Positions 19,532 to 33,065 of a DNA stretch of 47,582 nt are shown piece by piece. This DNA comes from Poronia punctata (Eukaryota > Ascomycota > Sordariomycetes > Xylariales > Xylariaceae): assembly GCA_022579005.1 (NCBI GenBank), contig MU401493.1:1-47582 (forward strand), given 5' to 3'. Numbering within the stretch: the first letter of the stretch is position 1; each line of letters opens with the position of its first letter. The notes below the pieces were generated by a model. It had not been told where the DNA came from and made no database searches. It worked only from the letters and a program-made list of their open reading frames with translations. A program made the translations under genes and the position numbers.

Positions 19532-21300
19532 GTTGAAGACTGGTATCTACCGAGTCGATGGCGATTCGGCATTTAGGGCAAAAAGATGACTTGTTTTAGT
19601 AGATAATGGTATATAGAGTATCACATATAGATATGTCGTTGATAATTCGAGGAGGCGATAGGCTGTGACGTGTCAGGTACTCTGATGCAACTGGCTTAGT
19701 CGGAACAGGTGGAGATATGACCTAGATGTGTACAAGGCTCCAAGCTGTGACAGTGACTCGTAGATTCTGCTTCTTATTGGATTATACGCTGGTAATATGT
19801 AAAAAATTGAACTCTCATTCTCGCAAATCTTATAATGGATGGGAATGCAGCTTATTATGCCACTAAATATAGGTTAGATGAAATAAGGTAAGGTACTTAT
19901 ATAACAGAATAGAAATCATGATTATCGTATAGGCAACCTGGGAAAAGATCAGGTAAAGGTCAGAATTTGCAAGTGTAGATACCATGTAGATTTGAGAGAA
20001 CATGGCATGCACACGCACTTCTAACCTAGGGCGTTACTGCAGCGAAAGGAGTGCACTAACATACGCTAGATCTCAAGAGGCGTAACATCCATCTCGTAGA
20101 TGCAGGCACAACCAACTAATAAGTATCCAAGGGGTTTGTCCCTTCTCAATCTGATTACAGTGTACACCAGAAGGAAGCGATGGCCAATATTTTGTAATAA
20201 CCCAAGAAAATAGTTTTACAAACAGTTTATCATCATCGAAAATGTCAACTTGAGATTTGCGGTCTATTGCTTCAAATGAATATTCACAATCTGGGTCTAC
20301 TCGAGTAGTTAGGCCCAACAGCTCGTCTTAATACAATAAATGGCGTGTGTAGGCCATAAGTACGTCCTTGTATTGCCAGTACACACAGGTACCAATATGT
20401 AACGCAGTAGATTTGAAATACTAGGGAGTACTACCTCGGGAAAGTACAAGCTTCTACACCCTCAGAATTATCTTATCTGATCCGATGATTCTGCACGCCA
20501 AGACATCTGATAAAATTGAATCACAGTGTCCGTTGAAATTTATCCCGGCCGCCCACCAAACGTGGTCTAGCGCTTCATCAACTTCTACCCCGTTTTCGGC
20601 GACATGGCTTTGGGAAAGAGAAAACCACTCATGCCCCCTCCTTCTTCATGACCTTGTAGGACAGGCGGGACTAGTCGCAAGACGCAGGTACTAGGTATGG
20701 ATTTGTATCTTGTGCACTTGATGGAAAGATTGTACATTTACCCCACAAAGAACGACATTGCCTCTATACCTACCGCCCACCGTTATTATTACATTACATT
20801 GGCATTTTGGACCGACGCCGTTGGCATTGGCACGCTAGATAGCTCTATCTAGTACGTATTTACGTGGAAAGAATATTGCTCCCCCCAAACTTATAGGTAC
20901 AGTAACAATGTGCAAGTACGTGCATGTACGTACATCATCTGGCCAGTCAACGGTCAACCCCTGGGCCCTGGCACCCTTTGCCCTTCCGTCGTGCTTTAAC
21001 TAGCATTCCATAATACCCATTCTATGCCCGAAGGGCTCAAGCCTGCCCGTAAAGAGGCCCGCAAACATCTCATGGCGTGTGGATGCTTCGTGGAGTAGGT
21101 AATAATAAGCTGCTGCTAGAACTACCGTACTATTCTTGCTTCCACAGCTACCTACCAGACCACTAGTCAAATTTTTATGCTTCGCGGGCTTGGAGAAGTT
21201 CTTGCCATGCCGAAGACATATCCGTCCCAAGTCATTCGTTTGCCTTTTACAAGTTGCAGATGAAGAGTTGTAGGGGACGGCAACATATCCTTTGATCGAG
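19532..21300. other. Divergent promoter region shared by the MFS and ABC transporter genes
   Basis: No gene is supported in this 1.77 kb stretch. It holds two SreA-type sites (20473-20523) and a CCAAT box at 20392-20396. The small minus-strand ORF at 20073-20318 and the overlapping ORFs at 21000-21448 have no recognisable homology and are not called. Confidence 0.5.
20473..20523. promoter_or_regulatory. Two SreA-type iron GATA sites in the MFS/ABC divergent promoter
   Basis: TTATCTGAT at 20473-20481 is ATCAGATAA on the minus strand, and ATCTGATAA is at 20515-20523 on the plus strand. Both fit ATCWGATAA and are oriented divergently, 42 bp apart. They could serve both transporters: about 0.95 kb from the MFS start and 0.78 kb from the ABC start. 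Confidence 0.65.
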
Positions 21301-24300
21301 ATGGGTAACTCCTCGGTGTCAGACCGGGAAGGGAAAGAAGGTGGAAAAGAGCTTGCGAACCCCGGTTCCGATAGCGACTCCAGCAAAATGGGTGTTGAAA
21401 AGAACCCTGCTCCTTCGAGAGTATCAAGGGTAAGCAACAACTAAACATGACGTCTTTGGATATGATATTTTATCTAATCTGGCTCGTTTCAAGGTCTTCA
21501 ACAGCGTCTTTCGTTATTTCCATCTACTAAACTACGCCGAGCCCACTGCTTTCGACTATCTACTGCTCGTCACAGGTGTGATTACGTCAATCGGTGCCGG
21601 TATCCCATTTCCCATACTGGGAATCCTCTTCGGCGAACTTGTCGACGAGCTCAATGGCGCCACTTGTGCGGCCGATACGCCCCATGGGTCGCGGGCAGCT
21701 GAGGATTATCAAGCCGCCATAAACCAAAAGGTCATTCTGGTCGTCGCGGCCGCATTGGCTCAGTTTGGACTTATATACATCTACAGCGTATGCTGGAATC
21801 TCTTTGGCGAAAGGCTATCCCACCGTCTCCGAGAAAAGTATTTCCGTTCCCTCCTGCGACAAGAGGTGACATTTTTCGACAAGCTTCCAGCCGGCGAGGT
21901 ATCGTCGCGGCTGAGTGCGGACATCAACACGATACGAAATGGGACATCGGAAAAGGTTGGCGTATATCTCGGCGTGGTATCGCTCTTCGTCGCTTCTTAT
22001 ATCATCGCTTTCATCAAGGGTGCAAAACTGGCCGGCATCCTCGTGTCCCTTGTACCGGCATTCCTCCTCATGACTTTCGTTGGTGGTCACTATGTGGGCA
22101 AATTCGCGACACGAGCTTCGGAACATGTCGCTTCGGCATCCTCGATTGCGCTCGAAAGCTTGTCAAATGTCATGGTCGTCCATGCTTTTAGAGCAAACGA
22201 CAGACTTGAAGCCAAGTATGCTGCCAAGCTCAGCTCGGCTAAGAAAGAAGGCATCAAAAAGGCGGTGGCAATTGCGATCCAGTCTGGTGTCTTATATTTT
22301 GTGGCCTTTGCTGCCTGCGGTCTCGCGTACTGGCAGGGAAGTATCACCATTGCCGATGTCGTGGCCGGCCGCACCGAAGGGACGACTGTTGGATCAATTT
22401 ACACCATCATTTTCATCCTTGTCGACGGTAAGGGCCTTATGTGAAATACGTCATATGCGATGATGCTGATGGGTTTACAGCTTCGATCGTGATCAGCCAG
22501 GTTTCGCCATACCTTCAGATCTTCAGTTCGGCTGCTGCAGCGCTAGAGAAGCTCAAGAGCGACATCGACCGCGAGTCCAAGATTGACGGAACAGTCGACA
22601 TATCGGACCATCAGTCCGCCGAGTTTTTCAGGGGTGACATTCAACTTCAGAATGTCACATTCTCGTATCCGTCCAGACCCGACGTCCCTGTTATTCAGGA
22701 TGTTTCTCTCCAGTTCCCTAGCGGAAAAACTACAGCAATTGTCGGATTGTCGGGTAGCGGAAAGTCGACAGTCGCCGGTCTGCTCACCCGGTTATACGAC
22801 TGTGACGGTGGCGATATACTTATAGACGGACGTAGCATCAGGGATATCAATGTGCGTCAACTGCGGAATTACATCGGCCTTGTCCAGCAAGACCCGATGC
22901 TTCTCAACCGTTCCGTCCTCGAAAATATAGCTCTGGGACTGGTCAATTCCTCTCGCTCGGGTCATTTGGACTTTCAACCTATTTTACTCGGTACCGAGCT
23001 GTCCAAGGTTGCCGAAGCTGTAAGAGGGGGCCAAGATATACTTGAAGCAGCACGAGTATATGGTGAAAAAGTAGTCGAGATTGTTCATTTGGTGTTACAT
23101 GCAGCCAAGCTAGCTGACGCCGAAGTCTTCCTTGGTACTCTCGAATACGGGTTTGGAACCGACGTGGGAACGAACGGAGATTTGCTCAGTGGTGGGCAGA
23201 AACAAAGGGTCGCCCTTGCCAGAGCGTTAGTAAAGAATCCGAGAATACTATTACTAGATGAGGCCACGTCTTCTCTCGATTCGGCAAGTGAGCAGCGAAT
23301 CCAAGCGGCTATCGAACAAGCCTCTCACGGCAGAACGGTTATATCGATTGCTCACAGACTTGCCACGGTCAAAAATGCCGACAAGATCGTCGTCATGCGT
23401 AATGGCCGGGTCATTGAGCAAGGTAGTCATGTCGAACTCATGGCAAAAGATGCCGATTATGCTGCCTTGGTGCGGCTCCAGAATATGGGATCTGAGACTG
23501 CTAGTGTCGGCACTGCTCTTGGGGGCAAAGAATCAGCCGATATAAAAGATATGACGAGCTCGGGTTCGGAAGACGGCGCGCAAGACGCGAATGAAAAGGC
23601 CGGACCGGCCACGGAGAAAGCTGTTGATAAGGAGGGGTTAGGCGAAGAAGACACGGCACAACCTACCTGGCCGATTCTTAAACGGATGGGCTCACTAACA
23701 CGCCCCTATCTATTCTGGTTGTTTATCGCCTTCTTCGCGGCCCTTATCGTTGGTGGAACGTATCTCGGCTCAGCACTCATATTCGGCAATACCATCGGAT
23801 CCTTGAGTCCCTGCAACACCGAGCAGGCTATCAGAGCAGCAGGTAGCCTGTTCGGCTTACTGTACTTCGTCCTTGCTATCATAGAGTTCTTCGCCAATTT
23901 CACAAGTTGGTCAACATTTGGCCTAGTTGCAGAGAAGGTGCTGTACGTCATCAAGGTACTGTCCTTTCGCTCGCTATTCAGGCAAGATCTCCAGTGGCAC
24001 CAGTCCGAAAACCGCACCCCCTCATCACTCCTCTCTTTCATCACCAGCGATACAGCCGCCATCGGGAGCTTGACGGGGTCTATCATCGGAAACATGTTTT
24101 CCATTGCCGTCAACTTTGTCGGCGCCATCATCCTGGCACATATCGTGGCCTGGAAAATCGCGGTGGTCTGTCTCGCTGTCGTCCCCATCATGCTCGGCTC
24201 CGGTTTCATGAAACTGTGGATCGTGGCACGATTCGACGAGAAACATGCAAAAGCATTCGAGGATTCCGTCGGTATATCCGTAGAAGCTGTGAACTCTATC

Positions 24301-25485
24301 AAGACCGTCGCCGCTTTGTCACTGGAGAAAGAGGTACTGGGCAGATATCAGCGTTCACTTGCTGAGCCGAGGAAGGAAGTGACTCGTTCCATCCTTCTCT
24401 CTAATGCTTTCCTTGCACTGTCCATGGCTGTCGGAAATCTGCTGTATGCGCTCGTATACTGGTGGGGATCAAAGCAGATTGTCGCAGGCCTGTATACACA
24501 AACCCAGTTCTTCATTGTTCTCGTCTCGCTTCTGGTGAGCGCGCAACTTTGGGGTCATCTGTTTACAATGGCACCGGAGATCACGAGAGCTGGTCGGGCT
24601 GCGGGCCGTGTATGTGCTCTGATCGACCTCGGATCATCAGATTCGCTTGATTCCTCGGCCCAAGGAAGCCAAGGAACCCAAGCAACCGACCATGAATCGA
24701 TGATCGAGTCGAAGATACCAGCACCAGTATCAGGGCAAGGACTTGCAGTCAATTTCAGACAAGTCAAGTTCTCTTATCCAGCCCGTCCCAACCGTCAGAT
24801 TCTCAAGGGTCTCGACCTCGACATCCTCCCCGGCCAATTCTGCGCCTTGGTCGGGCCAAGTGGCGCAGGCAAGTCCACCATAATATCGCTCCTCGAGCGC
24901 ATGTACAGCATCGAGTCGGGCACAATAGAAGTGGGAGGCTTTGATATCAACTCCAAAATGGAACCAGTATTCCGAGACGAAATCGGCCTCGTACCTCAAG
25001 ACAGCGTCCTATTCGACGGAAGCATCCGCTTCAACGTATCATTAGGCGCACGACCGGGTATCGAGCCATCAGATGCAGAAATTGAAGGGGCTTGCAAGCT
25101 AGCCAACATCCACGACACCATCGCCTCCCTACCAGACGGATATGATACGCAATGCGGCAACAATGGTGGACAACTATCAGGCGGTCAGAGACAACGACTC
25201 TCGATCGCGCGAGCTCTAGTGCGGAAACCCCGGCTATTACTCCTCGATGAATCGACTAGTGCCCTAGACGCCGAGTCTGAACGCCTCTTGCAAGACGGAC
25301 TGGAAAAGGCCACAAAGGGTATCACCGTGGTGGCTATAGCGCATCGTCTACATACTATCCGACGGGCGGATGTGATTTTCATGATTGAGGATGGTAGATG
25401 TGTGGATAAGGGGACGCATGAGGAGTTGATGGGAAGGAGTGAGAGTTATCGGGTTAATGTCTTGCACCAGACGTTGGATGGATAA
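21301..25485 (+). CDS. Full-length ABCB-type exporter (SitT-like multidrug/siderophore ABC transporter), three exons
   Basis: This ATP-driven membrane exporter has a TMD-NBD-TMD-NBD layout. Exons are 21301-21429, 21494-22427 and 22481-25485 (introns 64 and 53 nt), giving 1355 residues. Residues 1-43 are a polar N-terminal tail. NBD1 has Walker A GLSGSGKST near 443, signature LSGGQKQR near 590 and Walker B ILLLDEA at about 611-616, followed by HRLATV. A long insert (LGLVNSSRSGHL onward) precedes the NBD1 signature, as seen in this fungal subgroup. NBD2 has GPSGAGKST near 1146, LSGGQRQR near 1253 and LLLLDES with D1277 and E1278. Catalytic residues look intact in both. An acidic linker (about 703-755) joins the halves. 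Context (iron-GATA sites, divergent Mir-type gene, sidF nearby) suggests siderophore or siderophore-breakdown-product export, inferred from SitT synteny. Confidence 0.9.
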
Positions 25486-26203
25486 ATTTATGAATGAGTT
25501 TATATAGATAGATAGATAAAAAGGGACCAGATTTTCTAATGACGATAATTTTTTGTTTTGTTTACTTGTTGCTATTTCCTGGTTTAGGGAACGAAAAGAT
25601 AAGCAATCCGAACAAGATGGTGTCGGTCGAATCCTTACGTCTAATTGCTCTTTTAACATGAACGTCCTAGCTACTTAACCTAACAAATTAATGGAAGATG
25701 AGGGATGCCACTAAGGTTTGTGACGAAACTGGGTAAATGTAGATATGTTTCTATCTAATTTAGTCCTTTGTACCACACACACGATAAACTACCTAGAATT
25801 CCTCTTCATCTTCGAAATCCTGTCTAATACTACATTACTTTCTCCCCTTCCCCTTCCCCTTCCCCCTCCCCTCGCACTTCTTCCTCTTGCCCGCCCCTTT
25901 TCATCAACCAAGCCATCCTCGGCAAATATATTATTCTATTAGACCCAATCTTACTCTTACAAGTTGAACAAACAAACGGACGTCTACAAACAGACACACA
26001 CACACACACACACATAATCAATCTATTAATACATGCAGCCCAAGTAAAGACTAATCATCTACCCCGCATACTCTCTCTCTCTCTCCCTAAAGTGAAAGTG
26101 GCCTGATTCGACATGACATGACTGGGAGTACCAAGTACGTCAGTATGCCGTAAGGTAAAACCGTAAAAGTACCCAACTTCCACTCTTTCTATCTTACTTT
26201 CTG

Positions 26204-26269
<66 letters not shown>

Positions 26270-26997
26270 TCATAGGAAGGAGATGTATATGTATATAGGA
26301 TTTCGAATTGAAATTTATTCATCTAGTAGGTTCAATCGTAAAACATAACCCAACGTTAGCTAACATATTTGTGTTGGCTTTATGCAAATGAGAAATGCTA
26401 GATCTGCTGTGAGGGAGGTCCAGATCTGTAGGTAGGTACTGCGTGTGCTGTAGTGCAGTGCTAGACAGGTGTACCAGGTGTAATTGGACTTTTATGAATG
26501 CGCTGTAAAAGCCAAAAACTAAAGGTAATGTGTGTTAGACAGTAAAAGGTTTACTATGTTGCAGTTGCCTTTCACCTGCCCAGCACTGCATTATAGCAGA
26601 CGTATTACCTAGGTAGGTACCTACTTACACAGACCCTACAGCAGATCTAACCGAACATTTCTCTTTGGAATGATATGATACGATAGAGAGCCATCGGGAA
26701 AGAACTCCGGATTTATTGAAGTGAAAGTGAAATCAGAGTGACGTATAACGATAAAAGTGGTGCTGCCGGATGTGGATGATGAGCTACTAATACCTATGCT
26801 GTCATGTGTAATGGTAGGATAGGAAGTAAGTACTTACCTACATACCTACCACTTACATGACCTCTTGACTTTTCCCCTTGAACCCTACCTACTTTCTGTT
26901 CCATCTTCGTCGATAAATCCTGTAACCAGATAAGCGACTGACTATCCCCGAGATATCAATCAAAAGGGTTCTCTAAAAGTGTTTTATTCCCGACATC
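25486..26997. other. Intergenic region with microsatellites, promoter of the alcohol dehydrogenase
   Basis: No gene is supported. It holds a GATA-tetranucleotide run (about 25505-25518), CCCCTT repeats near 25842-25870, CA runs at 25992-26012 and 26223-26267, and TACCTAGGTAGGTACCTA at about 26607-26624. The last 150 bp before the ADH start are its leader. Confidence 0.5.
26205..26267. repeat. Compound (CT)n(CA)n microsatellite
   Basis: CT dinucleotides (about 26205-26222) run directly into about 22 CA dinucleotides ending at 26267. A shorter CA run lies at 25992-26012. Both are non-coding and likely length-polymorphic. Confidence 0.85.
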
Positions 26998-28257
26998 ATG
27001 GGCGATTTACCCAAGGAGCAATGGGCACAAGTGCTTAATGAGCATGGCGGAAGTACGTTTGTCACCTCTTGTCCCCTAACTAACCTAGCAAAACGGTGTG
27101 AAAATAGACAGGGTATATTTATAACTGACGACGATAATAGAGCTCGAATACAAAAAGATTCCCGTCCCGAAACCGGGCCCAGATGAAGTGCTCATACAGA
27201 TCAAATATTCCGGCGTATGTCACACGGACTTACACGCCATCAACGGCGACTGGCCACTAGACACCAAGCTTCCACTCGTGGGAGGACACGAGGGAGCCGG
27301 TGTGGTAGTGGCTCGTGGAGAGTTGGCAAAGAACGTCCAGATTGGCGATTATGCGGGTATCAAGTGGTTGAACGGGTCTTGCATGAACTGCACTTATTGC
27401 TTTACTGCTAATGAAGTAAGTTACATTTCCATGCCCCCGAGAAACAAATTGAAAGTTAACTAAACTTCAACAAGCCCCTCTGTCCTGATCCGATCCTATC
27501 AGGATACACAGTGGACGGCAGTTTCCAACAATACGCTCTAGGCAAAGAAGCCCACGTAGCGCGCATCCCGAAAGAATGCAACCTCGAAGCCATCGCGCCC
27601 GTCTTATGCGCCGGATTAACAGCCTACAAGGGTCTTAAAGAAACCGGGGCGCGTCCGGGCGAGACCGTGGCTATTGTCGGCGCGGGCGGCGGGTTAGGCA
27701 GTATGGCGTTGCAGTATGCCCGGGCCATGGGTCTACATACCATTGCCATTGATGGCGGAGCCGAGAAGGCGGACATGTGTCGTTCACTAGGTGCGTCCGC
27801 GTACGTGGATTTCATGACGACGAAAGATTTGGTGGGAGATGTGAAGAAGGCTGCGGGGAGGGATGGGTTTGGTCCCCATGGTGTGTTGTTGCTGGCTGTT
27901 AGTGAGAAGCCTTTTCAGCAGGCGAGCGAGTATGTCAGGTCGCATGGCACGATTGTTTGTGTGGGGATGCCGGCGAATGCGTTCTTGAAGGCGCCGGTTT
28001 TTGATGTTGTGACGAGGTATGTTCTCTTCTACCTTTCTGCGTGAATTCCTCGCTGACATACAAAATTTAGGATGATCAATATCAAAGGAAGCTACGTCGG
28101 TAATCGACAAGACACGACTGAAGCAATCGATTTCTTCCGCAGAGGTCTTATCAAGGCGCCTTACAAGGTCGTCGGCTTGAGCGAGCTGCAGGGTGTTTTC
28201 GATTTGATGACGCAGAACAAGATTGCTGGCCGCTATGTTGTCGACACTAGTAAATAG
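26998..28257 (+). CDS. Zinc-dependent alcohol dehydrogenase (Adh1-type), four exons
   Basis: This medium-chain dehydrogenase interconverts primary alcohols and aldehydes with NAD, in the cytosol. Exons are 26998-27052, 27141-27415, 27475-28016 and 28071-28257 (introns 88, 59 and 54 nt), giving 352 residues, the usual Adh1 length. Catalytic zinc ligands are Cys45 (SGVCHTD), His68 (GGHEGAG) with Glu69, and Cys155 ([12 protein letters not shown]). The structural zinc set Cys99, Cys102, Cys105 and Cys113 is complete, with the last residue restored by the exon 2/3 join (NEPLCPDP). The Rossmann loop [15 protein letters not shown] is at about 180. It ends [12 protein letters not shown], typical of Adh1. 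No iron-GATA site lies upstream, so it is probably unconnected with the siderophore genes. The first intron acceptor (AATAG at 27140) is the least certain boundary. Confidence 0.92.
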
Positions 28258-29184
28258 GGAGAAGATAGGCTCTCGGTATCTCAGAACATGTACAAGTATG
28301 AAATAAAAAAGCGCGCTGGTGCTGTTAAATGAAGATGAGGTATTGGACTGGACGATAGATTGCTCCGAAGTTCAAGACAGTTACTTACTTAGGCAAGGCG
28401 CGGTTATGGAAGCTCTAGAATTCGCAATGCGCATCGTGTCTGAATCCTGATAGGGTACACTGATACTTTAGGCTCATCGGAATCGGCCAAACTTTATCCG
28501 ATCAGATGATCACTTGAAGCAAAGCAATGGATGTGTGGAAAGGGTAGGTATAAAGTTGAACAAGGTCTGTTAGGACGTACGAGGTGTATATAACAAATAG
28601 ATATATTCCCATACGGTACAAAGTTATCAAAACAACAGGATATAATTTATAGACTCAAGGCAGTGCTCTAGATTCTGAAATTTGAATGAAGTTCAACTAA
28701 TCTAACTTAATACGGGCATAAGATGTATTGAGGTTGTCAGTTTAGCTTCTTCTAGCCTAATGCAATTGCCAAATTGGCAAATGACGCACAGACCCCCGCA
28801 CCAGCTTACAAAGGAGCCCCAGCTAGTCTAGACTGGGGAGGTCAGAACCTACTGTAGTTCAACGAGTAGATAAGATTCAAGATCGCATTCCAGGCTGTAT
28901 TTCCTGTCTCTTTTTCAGTCAGAGTATGCCCAAAAAAAATCGATAATTCCTTTCCTTGATGGTGGTAGTAACCAATCTCTTCTAGTCCTGTAAATGATGT
29001 ACACCATGATTTAGACGTTCAATTGCTCTCTCACTGATTAAACCAATTGAGTCAAAGTCAATGATACCGACCTCTTAACGAATATAGAGGTGTATATCAA
29101 GATTCAAGTCCATAACCGTCATCACATGCTAGTAACTGTTTCTCAGTCGGCCAGGGTATACCGACGAGATAGGTGACACCAATC
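28258..29184. other. Intergenic region between the alcohol dehydrogenase and ArAE_2 genes
   Basis: This moderately AT-rich sequence holds the ADH 3' region and the presumed promoter of the downstream gene. I see no ORF, repeat or strong motif beyond an ATCAGAT half-match near 28500. Confidence 0.4.
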
Positions 29185-32100
29185 ATGTCCGGGACCTCTG
29201 GACAACAAGACGACTTGCCTCGGGCGAAGCCTCAAGATAGAGAGCATGTCGACGGGTCCAATGGCGTCGATGGTGGCAACCGCAATGATAGCCATGATGG
29301 CGGACCAAAGACGAAGCGTGCGCCAATGGCCGGCGCATTCAAAGCCGTCAAGAACTTTCTCGTAGTCAAGCTAGGCCTGGATAGGCCAACATTGACCACA
29401 ATGTTAAAGTAAGGGATATCTGGAATGGAATTAAGCATACATTTTTCTAATTCATCGTGACAGAGGCGGTCTCTCACCCGTCATCGGACTAGCCATCTAT
29501 CAATCTGATGCCGTGGCCAATGAGTTCTCGACGTTTGGCTATCTCGCCGGCACTGTAGCCGTACTATCGCTCAGTGTCCTTCCGCGCGGCAAGTTCATAC
29601 AGACATTGATCTTCAACCTCTTATTTTCGTGTATCGGTGCCGCTCTTGCCATGTTGATCCTGTGGTCAGCTCTTCAGGCTCGCATCCACACTCAGGACGT
29701 GCCGGACGACCCTAGTGTCCGTCGTCCGGTGTATAACTCGAGTCAATCGGCCGTATCTGCCGTCTGGCTGTTCACGAATATCTGGATTGTAAACACCATC
29801 CGTGCCAAGTATCCGAGCTTGAACATTCCGAGCATCGTCTACTCCATCTTGACCAATATCGCATGTACTTATAGTCCCAACATTACAAGCTACACGGCTC
29901 TCGCCTCCCTCGTGCAGCGGCTGCTAACTGCCATGTTGACGGGAATGGCCATCGCCACGGGTGTTTCCTTGCTCGTTCTGCCCGTTCCGAGTCGCGCCGT
30001 TGCAGCTGCCCAGTTTAAAGCCTCCATCATGCTCCTCCAAGGAGCTGTGAAGCAAGAAAAGGCATATCTTCAGAGTCTAGAGCGGGAAGACATGTTCGCC
30101 GTCCCCGCTGATATCACTGCGGCAACTCATCTCGAGGATGAAGATATAAAGAAGCAAGCCAGTAGACACAAGGAGAACATGGGGCATAAACAGACACAAG
30201 CCGAGCCCAAAACGACAGCCGAGGCCAAAGCCATCAAGGAGACCATGTTTAAAATCCGCCTCCTCACGGGTAAGATATACGCCGACATGCCCTTTGCCAA
30301 GCGAGATTTCGCCTGGTCCAAACTAGCAGCTAAAGACTTGACGACCATGATGGAACTTTTCCGAGCTGTCGTCATACCGATCCATGGCATCGGCACTGTG
30401 ATCGACATCTTCCAGCGACTGGCCGAGGGACGTGGGTGGATCACAACGGCCGAGACACCATTAGAGGTTCTAGCCGAGAAGAACGAGGATAAACGCGTGT
30501 GGAATGAAGTCATGAAACAGCTTCACGAGCCATTCGAGGAGCTCTCCGTAGCCATCGACGAAGGATTGCAGCATACAGGGATGTTGTTAGAGATCCTACC
30601 GCGTCCAAAGAAGTCGGGACAAAAAGAAGACGGTGCAGGTGCAGATGTCGAGTCGAAAGGGGATCTTGTTCGACCGGGGGACCGGGGTTTCGCACAAGCT
30701 CTAAAGGAGAAGATACAGGCTTTCCGCAGCATTCGTGGGAAGATACTTCATACATGGGCTAGAGAGAAAGGTCTCTTGACATATGAGCCGTCGTCTGACG
30801 AGATTGAAACCCTCCAGTTCCCGAAGGGTGATGAAGAACATCGACCGGACCAGGGACCGCTCTATATTTTGCTATATATCGATACACTTGTAAGTACCTA
30901 TGCATTCCGTCTCTCCGCAATGAACCCTGATTAGACAGAACCTGTACGAAAAGGGGGTGTAGCGTGTCCTGCTCTAGGAACCTTTTAATCATCGCCATTT
31001 CCCCAGTCGGCGTGTCGGAATGGTATTATAGAGTAATATACAGGAAATACTAACAACTACACACAAATATAGATGGAAGCCGCAGGAGAAGGTGTCCTTC
31101 GCTTCGTGCAATTTGCCGACTCCAAAGTGGCCGACGGTACAATGTCGCGCAAAAGACTAATATTCCCACGTCCAAAAGTTCTCCGGAAATGGATCACAAG
31201 CGTATTCAAAGACGAGGACAAACGCCAGGAGAACAATGCCGATCTATTCGATTCCGGCATGTCCATCATCTACATGGGCGACAGCTTCGCGCAGAAGAGA
31301 GATCCGGAGCACTTACCGCCAACGAATGCCTGGCAACGGGCTGGAAACGCCGTCCGTGGCGTATCCAAGTTCTTCTCGTCCGAAGAGTCGGCTTTTGGTT
31401 TTAGATGTGCCTGTGCTACCTTGACTGTGGGTATCGTTGCTTTTCTTGAGAAGACGCATGTCTTTTATCAGGAACAGAGGCTCGTTTGGGCTCTGATTAT
31501 TATTGCCATTGGCATGACTCAAAGTTAGTAACATCTTGTCTTTTTTTCACCCAGTCGAGATCAATGTGGCCACACTTCATACTGACGTGTACAAATGTAT
31601 CTAGCGTCCGGGCAATCGATATTCGGTTTCGTCTGTCGAACTTTGGGAACTCTCGTCGCCCTCATCTTCACGCTCATCACATGGTATATTGTCGACCAAA
31701 GAGTACCCGGCATATTCGTCTTCCTCTTTCTTTTCCAGGCCTTTACCCTCTATTTTCTTGTCAAATATCCACAATTCCTTCCCGCAGTACTCATCTGCTC
31801 CGTAACCCAAGTCATCATCATCGGTTACGAACTACAAGTCATAAAGATTGGCGTGGCGCTATCAACATCAAACGGACAACCATATTACCCGTAAGTTGAC
31901 ATACAATTTCTATCCTCCATCTCCCCCCTTCGAGAAACTAAACACTAACTGATTTCATTTCCCCCCCCAAAAAGTATCTACGAACTAGCCCCCTACCGCC
32001 TAGCAACCGTAGCAGGAGCCTGTCTCGTAGCCTTCATCTGGACCATATTCCCCAGCCCCGTAACAGAAAGAACCTGGCTCCGCCGCGACCTAGCCGCGAC

Positions 32101-32651
32101 CCTATACCTGTTAGCCAACTACTTCAGCGTGATAAACGAAACCCTCAAGAGCAAAATCGCCGGCACGGGCGGCGACCACACCCACAAAGGAACCCCCTCT
32201 CACCTATTAACCAAGCACCGCGTCCGCCTCTTCGGAAAACTAATGCTCCTCCTCCCCTCTCTAAAACAACACGCCGATTTCCAACGCTGGGAACCGACCA
32301 TAGGCGGCTCCTTTCCTCGTCAGTTATACGAGGACATAATCCAGCGTGCTTCCAGGATAAATTCCTACCTCACTTTATTATCATATACCGTCAACGGAGA
32401 GAAACACAATAATAATAATAACAACAATAATAATAACCAAGAAGGGGAAGAGAAGGAGAAAGCGGAAGAGGAAAAGGAAAAGGAACCATGGTGTAATCTC
32501 CTCGCGGAAATCTCCCCGACAAAAGATAGTATAATCTGCACCTTGACCCTTCTCTCCAACGCCTTACAATCCGGTCATTCCATCCCTCCCCATCTCCGCC
32601 TTTCTCGCCCAAACGATTTACGAGGAGGACAGGGAGGATTATCTCAAGTTT

Positions 32652-32721
<70 letters not shown>

Positions 32722-33032
32722 CTCAACCACCACCACAACTAGTAGTCAACTTTTACCCACCGCGACTACTACTTCTTCTTCCTCCTTGACCATGACAAGA
32801 ACAATGACGAATAAGAGAAGAAGAAACGACCCGCGGGAAACAAGTTACGCCGAATTCGCAGTCCTACAAGTCTGCAGTACCCTCATATGCGACGATTTAC
32901 AAGGTATAATCGAGAGCGTGAGCAAGTTGGTCGGCGTCGTGGATTTCAGTTATTCCGTATCCGCTTCTGATTCTGATTCCAATTCCGATTCGGGAATTGA
33001 AACCATATCCGGTACGAGTACTGGGTCTAGTG

Positions 33033-33065
<33 letters not shown>

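Noticed and set aside
26930..26940. CCAGATAAG upstream of the alcohol dehydrogenase
   Set aside because: It is a generic GATA word (ACCAGATAA) that does not fit the ATC start of the iron-specific consensus.
28494..28512. CCGATCAGATGATC near the ADH/ArAE_2 intergenic region, resembling an iron-GATA site
   Set aside because: It lacks the GATAA core on either strand, so it was not counted.
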